Origin: CBCYMI01 sp965183855
Lineage (GTDB): Bacteria; Pseudomonadota; Alphaproteobacteria; Caulobacterales; Maricaulaceae
Direction of reading: 5' to 3'
NCBI GenBank assembly: GCA_965183855.1
Contig: CBCYMI010000010.1
Location: forward strand, 1 to 64,000
Length of the DNA stretch: 64,000 nt
Below the pieces are notes generated by a model. That model saw only the letters and a program-made list of their open reading frames with translations, ran no database searches and had not been told where the DNA came from. The stretch's first letter is position 1, and the number at the start of each line of letters is the position of its first letter. Shown in pieces: positions 18,985-28,238 of the stretch. A program made the translations under genes and the position numbers.

Positions 18985-20220
18985 TTAGGAAATATTATAG
19001 TTTTTCTTAGAAAGGGAGGAGGCATGTCTGGCGTGTTGATAACGATGAACAAGCGTATAAAACTCAGAAAATATAGCGCGACAATCATGGGGACCAGGAC
19101 TGGATTCAGGGTGATGTTGTACGGATAAAACAGGTTTGTTTTTTATTCTAAATCCACAATTGCTTCCATCAAATAATGAAATATGAGTTTGTTCTACAGT
19201 TTCTGGAAGAGAGCTCATATTGACGGTGAATCCATGATTCATACTAACAATTTCAACTTGTTGTGTCATCAGATTTTTAACAGGATGATTAGCACCATGA
19301 TGTCCTTGCTTCATTTTGAGTGTTTGACCTCCAAGATTTAAAGCCAATAATTGATGTCCAAGACAAATCGCCAATAGTGGAATCTCTGAATCAAGTAAAG
19401 CTGAAATAAGATGCCGAACAGAATGATGTGTTAATTGTGGATCTCCAGGTCCATTGGATAAAATAATGCCATCTGGATTTTGTGCTAAAATATGGGTTGC
19501 ATCCGTATTGCCAGGATAAACCGTAATTTCGGTATTAAACTGTGAGATGATATTTAGAATATTGGTCTTTATACCAAAATCAATTACTGCAATTTTGGTC
19601 TTTTGATCAGAATATTCCGATTCATTAAAATGGATTTTAGAAAAAGAAGGGGCATGATGATGCCAAAGTGTTTGTGATTTTAAACTTGCATTACAGGCAA
19701 GATCCTGATCCAAAAGTCCATTCCAGTTTTTAAGTTGTTCCTGATAGGAATGAATTGGGAAAACACCATTTTTTTGATATGCAATCAAGCCATTAATTGA
19801 ACCTTTTTCACGTATTTTCTTAGTCAAAAAACGTGTGTCAATCCCATAAATGCTAATAATATTTTGTTGATCTAGCCAGTTTGAAAAATGCTTTTTGGAA
19901 CGCCAATTGGAAGGGGGAGTAATTTTTTCCCGGAAAATTGCACCACATGCTTTGGGCTTTTTAGGAAAAGAAGCCTCACTATCATCAGGATTTGTACCAC
20001 AATTGCCAATATGTGGAAATGTAAAACAGACAATTTGCTGATCATAAGAAGGGTCTGTCAGGATCTCCTGATAGCCAGTAATTGAGGTATTAAAACAAAT
20101 CTCACCACAGACAATACCCGTCGATCCTGTCCCAAATCCTTTAAACAGACTTCCGTCTTCAAGAAGGAGTATACCAGTTTGAATATAATTAGGGTCTTGA
20201 TTCATGGCGTTTAAATCCAT
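18985..20220 (-). CDS. carA: Carbamoyl-phosphate synthase small (glutaminase) subunit
   Basis: CarA hydrolyses glutamine and passes ammonia to CarB. Length is 411 aa. The N-terminal CPSase domain (~15-150, LEDGSLFKGFG...ITGYQEILTDPSY) precedes a class I glutamine amidotransferase domain (~208-390) with the nucleophile Cys286 in ICLGHQ and the His370-Pro-Glu372 of the triad in QHHPESSP. Two in-frame starts exist at 20220 and 20205; neither has a strong Shine-Dalgarno sequence, though GGA precedes the second. carB is 6.4 kb downstream on the same strand. Confidence 0.96.
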   Translation of the reverse strand: MDLNAMNQDPNYIQTGILLLEDGSLFKGFGTGSTGIVCGEICFNTSITGYQEILTDPSYDQQIVCFTFPHIGNCGTNPDDSEASFPKKPKACGAIFREKITPPSNWRSKKHFSNWLDQQNIISIYGIDTRFLTKKIREKGSINGLIAYQKNGVFPIHSYQEQLKNWNGLLDQDLACNASLKSQTLWHHHAPSFSKIHFNESEYSDQKTKIAVIDFGIKTNILNIISQFNTEITVYPGNTDATHILAQNPDGIILSNGPGDPQLTHHSVRHLISALLDSEIPLLAICLGHQLLALNLGGQTLKMKQGHHGANHPVKNLMTQQVEIVSMNHGFTVNMSSLPETVEQTHISLFDGSNCGFRIKNKPVLSVQHHPESSPGPHDCRAIFSEFYTLVHRYQHARHASSLSKKNYNIS

Positions 20221-20555
20221 ACATATAATATCTTAATACGATTGAATGTCTTAATTAATAATTGACTAGACGAACAATATTCCTCAGTTTGGTACATATT
20301 TTGTATCCCAAACCATCATTATATATGATAGGTTTTTACAATTATTTGTCAACACGATTTGTCGATCTGAAATCATGCTTTTTAGCTTAAGCATTGAATT
20401 AAGCATTGAATAAAGCCAGTAATGCATTATTCTGATCAGAATTGAAAGAATATGGATCATTCTAGTTTGGATTTACGACCATCAATGACACATGATTTAA
20501 ACAAATATAAACACAAAATCACTAACCATGATGGTATTATAACTTTGGGGTGTTT
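20221..20555. other. Divergent promoter region between carA and yqeY, about 330 bp
   Basis: The region feeds carA leftwards and the yqeY-dnaG-rpoD cluster rightwards. An imperfect direct repeat (AAGCATTGAATTAAGCATTGAAT) occurs near 20390-20410. No attenuator hairpin or PyrR-like site was recognised. Confidence 0.4.
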
Positions 20556-21023
20556 ATGTTAATAAGAGAGCAAATATCAAAGGCTTTTAAAGAATCCATG
20601 ATCGCTCGTGATGAAATTAGAATTTCAACGATCAGGCTAATACAGGCTGCGATTAAAGATCGAGATATTGCAGCAAGATCGAAAGATCATACAAATGGCT
20701 GTGAAGATTTGGAAATTCTGGAATTACTAGCTAAAATGGTCAAGCAAAGAGAAGAGAGTATTCTGGCATATGAAAATGGCGGAAGGTTAGAACTTGCAGA
20801 ACGGGAAAAAGCAGAATTGGAAATCATTCGTGATTTTATGCCTGAACAAATGTCTGAGGCAGAAATTGAAGAAATTGCAAGAAAAATTATATCTGAAATG
20901 GATGCAACTGGTCTTAAGGATATGGGAAAATTAATGTCAGAGATAAAAGAAAGATATCCAGGAAAAATGGATTTTTCAAAAGCGGGCTGTATCGTGAAGG
21001 ATATTTTATTAAAGATGTCTTAA
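20556..21023 (+). CDS. GatB/YqeY domain-containing protein
   Basis: A small all-helical protein (155 aa) of the YqeY family, related to the tRNA-binding tail domain of GatB. Its exact role is not established to my knowledge. Motifs seen are ARDEIRISTIRLIQAAIKD near the start, KQREESILAYENGGR in the middle, and a C-terminal ATGLKDMGKLMSEIKERYPG. A GTG at 20550 is in frame, but the ATG at 20556 has GGGG just upstream at a good spacing. It opens the yqeY-dnaG-rpoD group typical of alphaproteobacteria. Confidence 0.93.
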   Translation: MLIREQISKAFKESMIARDEIRISTIRLIQAAIKDRDIAARSKDHTNGCEDLEILELLAKMVKQREESILAYENGGRLELAEREKAELEIIRDFMPEQMSEAEIEEIARKIISEMDATGLKDMGKLMSEIKERYPGKMDFSKAGCIVKDILLKMS

Positions 21024-21242
21024 AGGGAGTGTTAAACATATCTAAAAATAACAGGAAAAGATAGAACAGGCTTTTATCATAGCGTATTGTTAGAACCTTG
21101 GCTATAATGGGTTATAAATAAAACTGGGTAATGAACAAAATAAATAACCAGATAGACTAAAATACTTCCTTTTATGGTGATAGATCATATCATTTATGTG
21201 ATGTAATCCCTCATTAAACAGATATGGAAAGCAAGACTAAAC

Positions 21243-23027
21243 ATGCGATTTGGAGAAGAGTTTTTACAGGAATTGAAATCCAGAATACGCCCTTCTGATA
21301 TTATAGGTAAAACTGTGATGCTCAAAAGAAGAGGGAAGGAATTTGTAGGACTTTCTCCGTTTACTCAGGAAAAAACACCTTCTTTCTTTGTCAATGATAT
21401 GAAAGGATTTTATCATTGTTTTTCTTCAGGGGAGCATGGAGATGTCATTGATTTTTTAATGAAATCAGAAAGATTAAGCTTTTCAGAAGCAATTGAAGTA
21501 TTGGCTGCTGAGGCAGGAATGACATTGCCTTCTCATGAATATGATATTGCTGAAACTGCTCAAAAAAAAGCCTATATCGCCAGATTAAAAACATGTGTTC
21601 AGCATGCCTCTGAATTTTTTAGAGCAAATCTGAAAGATAAAAAAGGAGAAACCGCAAGACAATATTTACTCAATCGTGGTCTTCAACCTGCCATTTGGGA
21701 TGAATTTGAAATAGGATATGCCTTGCCATCAAGAATGGCTTTAAACTCCTATTTACAACAAAAAGGGGTTTCACGACAAACCATGATTGATGCAGGTCTT
21801 GTGATTAAACCAGAATATCAGGGACAGGCTTATGATCGATTTAGAGATAGAATCATCTTTCCTATTCATAATATAAAAGGAGAATGTATTGCTTTTGGGG
21901 GACGTTCTTTGAATAAAACAGCAAAGGCGAAATATTTAAATTCTCCAGAAACCCCCTTATTTCATAAAGGAGAAAATCTGTATAGATATTATCAGGCACG
22001 TAAATCTATTAATTTTAAATCCTTAAAGGAAGTTATTCTGGTTGAAGGATATATGGATGTTATTGCACTGGTAGAAGCTGGCTTTTTACAAACAATCTCT
22101 CCTTTGGGAACGGCGCTAACAAAGACACAATTATCTCTGATCTGGAAAATGAGTAATGAGCCTATTTTGTTTTTTGATGGAGATCAGGCAGGAATGAATG
22201 CAGCCAGTAGAGCAATTGATCTGGCACTTCCAATGTTAACACCTGGTCTTTCTTTGAAGTTTATATTAACAGAAAATGGACAAGATCCAGATGATCTATT
22301 AAGGAGTGAAGGAAAACAAGGAATTCATACACGGGTTAAGCAGAGCGCTCCTTTGGTTGATGCTTTATGGCAGAGAGAATTAATGCTTAAAACACTTAAT
22401 ACGCCAGAACAAAAAGCAGAATTTAAAGAGCGCTTATTAAATATAATTTCACAGATTGAGCACAAGGAAGTTAAAACACAATATAAAAATGAGCTTTTAA
22501 ATCGATTTTATGATCTGTTTCGTAAATCAAAAACAGCATTTGTCAAACCGCCTTATTTTGCGAGCCCGCAATTAAAAGCTTTAAGATTGCATTCTAAAAC
22601 GCCCGTGATTATAAGATATTTAATCGGAGGAATTATTTATTTCCCTGAAATATTATTTAGGGTAGAAGAAAAATTTATTGCACTAAATATTAAAGAAAGA
22701 CAATGGGATGAATATCGTCACAGAATATATAATGTGATTACAGAATATGAACAGGTTCAGACAACAGAATTATTAAAGCAATCTGAATTGGCAGATTTTA
22801 AGGAACAGACGAAACAGATTAAACAGGATTATCCTTTAATGCTTGCAGAATTAGGAGGAAAAAAAAACTCCATAGAGAACCGTGTTATTGCCTGGATTCA
22901 TCTCTATAACCGATATCACCAAATAATACAAGATGATGATCAAAAACAGTTAATAGAGGAAATAGATAAAGGAGATATAGATAGAATTAAATCCTTTATT
23001 TTAGCCAAAAAGAAAAAAGAATATTAG
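21243..23027 (+). CDS. dnaG: DNA primase
   Basis: DnaG makes RNA primers at the replication fork. Domains of the 594-aa protein: an N-terminal zinc-binding-type fold (~35-70), the catalytic core with TOPRIM motifs (VEGYMDV near 270 and FDGDQAG near 310-316), and a C-terminal helicase-interaction region. The zinc site is degenerate. Where CHC2 zinc fingers have C-H-C-C, this protein has Ser38 (LSPF), Thr41, Cys59 and Ser62 (HCFSSG). I recall similar substitutions in some alphaproteobacterial primases, so this may be lineage-wide rather than damage. It lies between yqeY and rpoD. Confidence 0.96.
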   Translation: MRFGEEFLQELKSRIRPSDIIGKTVMLKRRGKEFVGLSPFTQEKTPSFFVNDMKGFYHCFSSGEHGDVIDFLMKSERLSFSEAIEVLAAEAGMTLPSHEYDIAETAQKKAYIARLKTCVQHASEFFRANLKDKKGETARQYLLNRGLQPAIWDEFEIGYALPSRMALNSYLQQKGVSRQTMIDAGLVIKPEYQGQAYDRFRDRIIFPIHNIKGECIAFGGRSLNKTAKAKYLNSPETPLFHKGENLYRYYQARKSINFKSLKEVILVEGYMDVIALVEAGFLQTISPLGTALTKTQLSLIWKMSNEPILFFDGDQAGMNAASRAIDLALPMLTPGLSLKFILTENGQDPDDLLRSEGKQGIHTRVKQSAPLVDALWQRELMLKTLNTPEQKAEFKERLLNIISQIEHKEVKTQYKNELLNRFYDLFRKSKTAFVKPPYFASPQLKALRLHSKTPVIIRYLIGGIIYFPEILFRVEEKFIALNIKERQWDEYRHRIYNVITEYEQVQTTELLKQSELADFKEQTKQIKQDYPLMLAELGGKKNSIENRVIAWIHLYNRYHQIIQDDDQKQLIEEIDKGDIDRIKSFILAKKKKEY

Positions 23028-23062
23028 AGATTTATATTAAGTCAATTAAAATAATATAAAGC

Positions 23063-23103
23063 AGGAAATATTATTTTATAGGAATGCAATAATATTTCCT
23101 TTT
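23063..23103 (+). terminator. Hairpin between dnaG and rpoD
   Basis: A perfect 13-bp stem (AGGAAATATTATT at 23063-23075 and its complement at 23088-23100, 12-base loop) is followed by TTT. It starts 35 bases past the dnaG stop and 45 bases before the rpoD start. It may end or attenuate dnaG transcripts, so rpoD may need its own promoter or read-through. Confidence 0.65.
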
Positions 23104-23147
23104 AAAAGCGATATTTGCTTTTGTTTTATTGTTGGAGAATAGTCATT

Positions 23148-25175
23148 ATGCAAGGTAATTCGAAACAAACACCTCAAAAAACAGAAACAAAGGATTCTTT
23201 GAATCTGGATTTATCAGAAAAATCTGCCAAAAAAATAATTCAAACAGCGAAGAAAAAAGGCTATATTACCTATGATGAGCTTAATAAGATTTTTCCCACA
23301 GATAAAGCATCTCCAGATAAAATAGAATCTGTTCTTGAACAATTCTCACAAATGAACATTAATGTTATTGATGAATCAGAAATTTCTGTAGAAAAAGATG
23401 AAGATGATAAAAAAGAAGTTGCACTTCAATCAGATACAGAAAAAAAACCAAGTCTTACCAATGCAAAAGATGATCGAGATAAAAATAATGATCCTGTTCG
23501 GATGTATTTACGTGAAATGGGCAATGTAGGATTGCTATCCCGTGAGGGGGAAATTGCAATTGCCAAACGCATTGAGGCAGGACGAGAAGCCATGATTAAA
23601 GGCTTGTGTGAAAGTGTATTAACATTTGAAGCAATCATGGTCTGGCATGATGAATTAAGAGATAATAATATTCTATTACGAGATATTATTGATTTGGAAA
23701 CAACCTATGGTGTTTCAAATGAAGATGAGTTTGCTAATGATGAAGAAACAAGTGAAACAAATTCTGAAAAACAAGCTTCTGATTTAAAACCAGATCCATC
23801 TGATACGTCATCAACATCAGACAAGCTCAAACAGGATAATGATGAAGCTGAAAAATCAGAAAATGAGTCTGACAAGGAAGAAGAAGATCCGTATGATGAT
23901 GGAGGCACGCTCTCGATTTCCATGATGGAAGCTGAGCTTAGGGAAAGTGTAATGGAAACCCTTAGCTCAATTTCAAAGGATTTTGATATTTTCAGGGAAT
24001 TACAGGAAGAATTAATCAATTGTAAAATAAAAGGTGCAGAGCTTTCAGAAAAAAAACAACAACTCTATCAGGATTTACAAGATAGTATTATTGAAAAACT
24101 AAAATCATTACATTTGAATAATGACCGTATTAATGCTCTGGTAGAACAGCTTTATGTCATTAACAGACGTCTGATTGGGCTTGAAGGAAAATTAATGCGA
24201 CTAGCCGATAGATCTGGTGTACGACGCTCTGATTTTCTAAACGCATATCTCGGAACGGAACTGGATCCTGAATGGATTGCCAAGGTTGAAAATTTAAATA
24301 AAAACTGGCAGGGGTTTATTGAAAAAGAGCAATATTCTATAAAAAAAATACGAGATGAAATTGCCAATCTGAGCCAGGAAACAGGGGTTCCAATTGATGA
24401 ATTCAGGATTATTGTACAGACCGTTCAAAAAGGACAAAGAGAAGCGAATTTAGCTAAAAAGGAAATGGTAGAGGCAAATTTAAGACTGGTGATATCTATT
24501 GCTAAAAAATATACAAATCGTGGCTTACAGTTTTTGGATTTAATCCAGGAAGGAAATATTGGATTGATGAAAGCGGTTGATAAATTTGAATATAGGCGTG
24601 GGTATAAATTCTCAACCTATGCAACCTGGTGGATTCGACAGGCAATAACACGTTCAATTGCAGACCAGGCAAGAACAATCCGTATTCCAGTACACATGAT
24701 TGAAACCATCAATAAAATTGTCAGAACCCAGAGACAGATTTTACATGAAATTGGTAGAGAGCCAACACCTGAAGAATTAGCTAAAAAACTAAACATGCCT
24801 CTTGAAAAAGTTCGGAAAGTCATGAAAATTGCTAAAGAACCCGTTTCTCTTGAAACACCTGTTGGAGATGAAGAAGATAGTCAGCTAGGCGATTTTATTG
24901 AAGATAAAAATGTTATTTTGCCTGTTGAAGCCGCCATCCAATCCAATTTGCGCCAAACAACAACACGTGTCTTATCCTCTTTGACCGCAAGAGAAGAAAG
25001 AGTTTTAAGAATGCGGTTTGGTATTGGGATGAATACAGATCATACCCTTGAAGAAGTTGGACAGCAATTTTCAGTAACCAGAGAGCGGATTCGGCAAATA
25101 GAAGCAAAAGCATTACGGAAATTAAAACATCCAAGCAGATCTCGTAAATTGCGCTCTTTCCTTGATGGGAGTTAG
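23148..25175 (+). CDS. rpoD: RNA polymerase primary sigma factor (sigma-70)
   Basis: The housekeeping sigma factor that recognises -35/-10 promoters. The frame is open from 23115, but the ATG at 23148 has GGAGA about ten bases upstream and gives the usual start (675 aa). In order: region 1.1 (~15-75), region 1.2 (DPVRMYLREMGNVGLLSREG), an acidic Ser/Asp/Glu-rich non-conserved insert, region 2 (NLRLVISIAKKYTNRGLQFL, then the promoter-melting FSTYATWWIRQAITR), region 3 (IRIPVHMIETINKI), and region 4 with the helix-turn-helix (TLEEVGQQFSVTRERIRQIE). All core regions look intact. Confidence 0.98.
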   Translation: MQGNSKQTPQKTETKDSLNLDLSEKSAKKIIQTAKKKGYITYDELNKIFPTDKASPDKIESVLEQFSQMNINVIDESEISVEKDEDDKKEVALQSDTEKKPSLTNAKDDRDKNNDPVRMYLREMGNVGLLSREGEIAIAKRIEAGREAMIKGLCESVLTFEAIMVWHDELRDNNILLRDIIDLETTYGVSNEDEFANDEETSETNSEKQASDLKPDPSDTSSTSDKLKQDNDEAEKSENESDKEEEDPYDDGGTLSISMMEAELRESVMETLSSISKDFDIFRELQEELINCKIKGAELSEKKQQLYQDLQDSIIEKLKSLHLNNDRINALVEQLYVINRRLIGLEGKLMRLADRSGVRRSDFLNAYLGTELDPEWIAKVENLNKNWQGFIEKEQYSIKKIRDEIANLSQETGVPIDEFRIIVQTVQKGQREANLAKKEMVEANLRLVISIAKKYTNRGLQFLDLIQEGNIGLMKAVDKFEYRRGYKFSTYATWWIRQAITRSIADQARTIRIPVHMIETINKIVRTQRQILHEIGREPTPEELAKKLNMPLEKVRKVMKIAKEPVSLETPVGDEEDSQLGDFIEDKNVILPVEAAIQSNLRQTTTRVLSSLTAREERVLRMRFGIGMNTDHTLEEVGQQFSVTRERIRQIEAKALRKLKHPSRSRKLRSFLDGS

Positions 25176-25346
25176 TTCAAAATAAGGTTTTGGACGAAGC
25201 CTGGATTAAACCTTAAACGGATTCTAAAAATCTTAGAAAGTATAATAAAAATCTAGTCAATGAAAGAAAAACCTTTATAATTAGGGTTGATCGGATTTTA
25301 TAATTATATTGATAAAAGAATAATAATGTATGAATAAAGGGCTTTT

Positions 25347-25700
25347 ATGTTATTGACAATATTAAAAGGAAAGCTTCACAAAGCATGTGTTAATCAGTGT
25401 GATCTTCATTATGAAGGATCTGTTTCGATTGACCAAGATTTAATGGATTCGGCAGATATCTTTCCTAATGAACAAGTGGATGTATTGAATATTAATTCAG
25501 GGCACCGGTTTACGACGTATGCAATTCCAGCTAAAAGAGGAAGCAAGCTCATTGGCATTAACGGAGCAGCAGCACGTTTAGTCCAACCAGGTGATCGGGT
25601 GATTATTATTGCTTATTGTCAGATGAACCGCCAAGAGGCATTAGCTCATCATCCAAAAATTATAAGATTAAATCAAGAGAATCATATCCTTGATTCTTAA
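25347..25700 (+). CDS. panD: Aspartate 1-decarboxylase proenzyme
   Basis: PanD makes beta-alanine for pantothenate and CoA synthesis. It is a pyruvoyl enzyme that cleaves itself between Gly24 and Ser25, and the motif is present (HYEGSVSID), as are Lys9 and Tyr22. Length is 117 aa, normal for the pro-protein. It is a single gene with AT-rich flanks on both sides. Confidence 0.97.
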   Translation: MLLTILKGKLHKACVNQCDLHYEGSVSIDQDLMDSADIFPNEQVDVLNINSGHRFTTYAIPAKRGSKLIGINGAAARLVQPGDRVIIIAYCQMNRQEALAHHPKIIRLNQENHILDS

Positions 25701-26033
25701 AAAAACGCGGTCTGCAAGATGAATTGTCAAAAAGCCTTATAGAAGTTGGTGGGGAATTGTCCAAACACCATAGGGTTGGACTTAAGAGAGTTATCGTCTT
25801 GATTTTAAAAAAACACCTGCCAAGATGAAAAACAGGCTAGGGATTCAGTGGGTTGATTGGTTGCTTTTTGATAGAATCTGCTTTTTAAAATGCATTCTCT
25901 TTTCATAAGGAAGAAGAAAACATAAATATTATTTCTCTTTAAAAGAAAAGATATAATTTTAACATCTTAAATGAATAGGAAGCAATCAATTTAGCTGAAG
26001 AAGCCTGTTTTCTTCAGCTATTGATATGTATAT
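25701..26033. other. Intergenic region with terminator hairpin
   Basis: Convergent region between panD (plus) and the SIMPL gene (minus). A perfect 10-bp stem AGCTGAAGAA / TTCTTCAGCT with a 7-base loop lies at 25993-26019, just past the SIMPL stop. It probably terminates one or both transcripts. The rest shows no further features. Confidence 0.7.
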
Positions 26034-26750
26034 TTATTTTATTTCAAAATTAGCATTAACGGTGATATTGGAAATAATACTTCCAGCTGCAATTGGAGGG
26101 GGGGGAGAAGCTGGCATATCACTTGAATAGGCTCTTATACTGGCTCTTGTAATTGGCTTAATAGAGGAATAGCTGTCTTCACTTATTCTTAGAATTCTGA
26201 CAATTTTAAATCCAGCTGTTTTTGCGTAAAGATCTGCTTTTTCCATGAGTTTTTTGATTGCCTGTTTTCTTGCTGCGTCTAGAATTTGTTTGTTGTTTTC
26301 CAAACTAAATTCAATACTGTTAACATTTGTTGCTCCAGCATTTACAACAATATCAATGAGTTGACCAAGCTGTTCTATATCCTTTGTTGTAATATAAACA
26401 TGATTTGAAACTTGATAGGAATCCAGGCGTCGTTTTCTGTCTTCTTTGGTATATGTGTAAAGTGGGTTTAAGTTTAAATTGGAGGTTTGAATATCTTTTT
26501 TTGGAATTCCAAATGTTTCTAAAGCCTTAAAAATTGCATCCATTTTAATGCTATTATTTTTAAGTGCCAGATTGGCTGTTTTTTCCTGTGTTGTAACACC
26601 TAATGTAATATTTACAATATCAGGAATGGCGCTGATTTCACCTTTTGCTGAAAGGGTAAGCTCAGCGGGTATGGGTATTTTTGCATAAGCAATGGAAAGA
26701 CCAGACATCATTATTAAAATGGCTAGTATGGAAAATATTTTTTTGGTCAT
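26034..26750 (-). CDS. SIMPL domain (DUF541, YggE-like) periplasmic protein
   Basis: A secreted protein of the SIMPL family, linked in E. coli to oxidative stress defence; the biochemical function is unclear. A signal peptide (MTKKIFSILAILIMM..., cleavage after AYA at ~23) is followed by ~210 residues with family motifs LSAKGEISAIPDIVNITLGV and ARKQAIKKLMEKADLYAK. The ATG at 26750 is used because AAGGAG lies seven bases upstream; a TTG at 26756 is also in frame. Length is 238 aa. Confidence 0.9.
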   Translation of the reverse strand: MTKKIFSILAILIMMSGLSIAYAKIPIPAELTLSAKGEISAIPDIVNITLGVTTQEKTANLALKNNSIKMDAIFKALETFGIPKKDIQTSNLNLNPLYTYTKEDRKRRLDSYQVSNHVYITTKDIEQLGQLIDIVVNAGATNVNSIEFSLENNKQILDAARKQAIKKLMEKADLYAKTAGFKIVRILRISEDSYSSIKPITRASIRAYSSDMPASPPPPIAAGSIISNITVNANFEIK

Positions 26751-27168
26751 TAACAAGCTCCTTATCGTGTTTTTTTCTTTCTATCTTAAACGGATTTAAG
26801 GGTTAAGAGACAAGATAGTATAGAAGGGAATAAGCATATTGCAAATAATATATCATTCTTCTAAATTCATTCATAAATAATTGCTTTAGGATATTTGCTT
26901 TCCGTCTATCTCAGGCAATATAAACAGAAAATAAATTATTTTATACGTATTAAAATGTTTAATCGTCCAAAAATAATCTGCATTTTTAGATTGAGGTTCA
27001 GTCCTTTTCTGATAAACAACCCGTTTATCACGTTTCTAAAAGCAAGGGGAGAGTTGGAAATTAAAAAATACATATTTATTAATGAATAAAGCTTTTTTTT
27101 TATGAAAGAATAGGATATAGAATGCTCTCATAACCGAAATGGTTTATAATTGGTGGGTTATTTATAAA
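26751..27168. other. Intergenic region between SIMPL gene and tRNA, about 420 bp
   Basis: AT-rich. It must hold the promoters of the SIMPL gene (leftward) and the tRNA (rightward). A 64-codon plus-strand open stretch at 26895-27089 has no recognisable domain or ribosome-binding site and is not called a gene. Confidence 0.4.
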
Positions 27169-27246
27169 GGGCCTGTAGCTCAATTTGGTTAGAGCAGGCC
27201 GCTCATAACGGTCTGGTTGCAGGTTCAAGTCCTGCCAGGCCCACCA
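27169..27246 (+). tRNA. tRNA with anticodon CAU, probably tRNA-Ile2
   Basis: A 78-base cloverleaf can be drawn: acceptor GGGCCTG pairs with CAGGCCC, D stem GCTC/GAGC, anticodon stem GGCCG/CGGTC with loop CTCATAA (anticodon CAT), T arm with GGTTCAAGTCC, and an encoded CCA end. A CAT anticodon fits tRNA-Met (elongator or initiator) or tRNA-Ile2, whose C34 becomes lysidine. The acceptor GGGCCTG is shared with alphaproteobacterial tRNA-Ile(GAT) as I remember it, which favours Ile2. The initiator is unlikely because the anticodon stem lacks the three G-C pairs. Confidence 0.9.
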
Positions 27247-27260
27247 GTTTTTTTAAATTT

Positions 27261-27600
27261 TGATCCTATTTAGAAATTTTAAACTCAATATTTATATGAT
27301 CTTAAAAAACTTCATTCGCATTCAAATCGTAAAATAAGATATAAAAAGGTGAATTTGGGAAATCTCACGTATTTTTCTAATATTTTGATCTTATTTAGAA
27401 ATTTTAAACTCAATATTTGTACGAGCTTAAAAAACTTCATTCGCATTCAAATCGTAAAATAAGATATAAAAAGGTGAATTTAGGAAATCTCACGTATTTT
27501 TCTAATATTTTGATCTTATTTAGAATTTTTAAGCTCAATATTGGTGATGTCTTATAAATATTAATTAGTATTCAAGTGTAAAATAAGAATGAATTTGCAA
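27261..27600. repeat. 125-bp tandem repeat, two near-perfect copies plus a decayed third
   Basis: Units start at 27261, 27386 and 27511 with TGATCYTATTTAGAA. The first two differ at only a handful of positions (such as TATATGATC versus GTACGAGC). The third matches well for about 45 bases and then diverges but keeps words such as GTAAAATAAGA near 27580. Each full unit contains AAAAACTTCATTCGCATTC and GGAAATCTCACGTATTTTTC. It starts 15 bases after the tRNA. No open frame spans it. Confidence 0.92.
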
Positions 27601-28202
27601 TTAAATTTCGATTTTTTAATATATTTCTGATGATGAAAAAATAGAGTTTATTCAGATTATTTAAGTAATCATTCAGGTGTTTTTCCATGATTAACAGCCA
27701 TGTTCGGAGAGTAGAGAAAAATAATTGCATATTTTTTATAAAAATTAGAAATAATGAGTTAAGTTTTTTTAAACTCTGTTTTTTTTATTTCTTGATTTCA
27801 GGGTTTAAATGTGTTTTTTTATTATTGCTTTTGATTAAAAACAATTTTTATTCTAAGGTGGATTTTTTAAAAATTTTAAGCAAGGTATATTATAAACTGG
27901 GGTGATATTAAATAAATTTTTTCCCTTTATTTAAGGGGGTAGGGTAAATATAGTTAATTGATTTAAAGTAATAATTAATATATAGTTAAAGTATTTATTT
28001 ATTTTTTGTTAACGAGGTAAAATAAAACTGCAATAAATATGACAAAATATGTTGACTTTTGTTGCTAGAAATGAGATTGTATAACTATATTAAGTAAGTA
28101 ATATTTTGTATATAATTTAATTTATTTAAACGCTTTTTTATCAATCTTTTTGGTATTATTTCATTAGGTTTTATTTTTAAGATATATTGTATAGCTTTTC
28201 AA
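27601..28202. other. AT-rich intergenic region
   Basis: About 600 bp of very AT-rich sequence after the 125-bp repeats. A 72-codon open stretch at 27687-27905 would encode a hydrophobic, Phe/Lys/Leu-rich peptide. In such AT-rich DNA this composition is expected by chance, and it lacks a clear ribosome-binding site, so it is not called a gene. Confidence 0.5.
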
Positions 28203-28234
28203 AAAAAGTCGCCGAAATTACTCGGCGACTTTTT
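28203..28234 (-). terminator. Strong terminator after the S9 peptidase gene
   Basis: A perfect 13-bp stem AAAAAGTCGCCGA / TCGGCGACTTTTT with loop AATTAC lies directly before the S9 stop codon. A and T runs on both sides suit termination in either direction; it most likely serves the minus-strand S9 gene. Confidence 0.9.
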
Positions 28235-28238
28235 TATG

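Noticed and set aside
20221..20555. Pyrimidine-responsive attenuator before carA
   Set aside because: No terminator/anti-terminator pair or leader peptide could be drawn with confidence.
27169..27246. tRNA-fMet reading of the CAU tRNA
   Set aside because: The anticodon stem GGCCG/CGGTC lacks the three consecutive G-C pairs of initiator tRNAs, and acceptor position 1 pairs normally.
27261..27600. Possible CRISPR array in the 125-bp repeat region
   Set aside because: The units are directly adjacent with no unique spacers, are far too long, and no cas gene is present in the window.
27687..27905. 72-codon hydrophobic open stretch
   Set aside because: Composition matches the very AT-rich background and there is no clear ribosome-binding site or recognisable domain.
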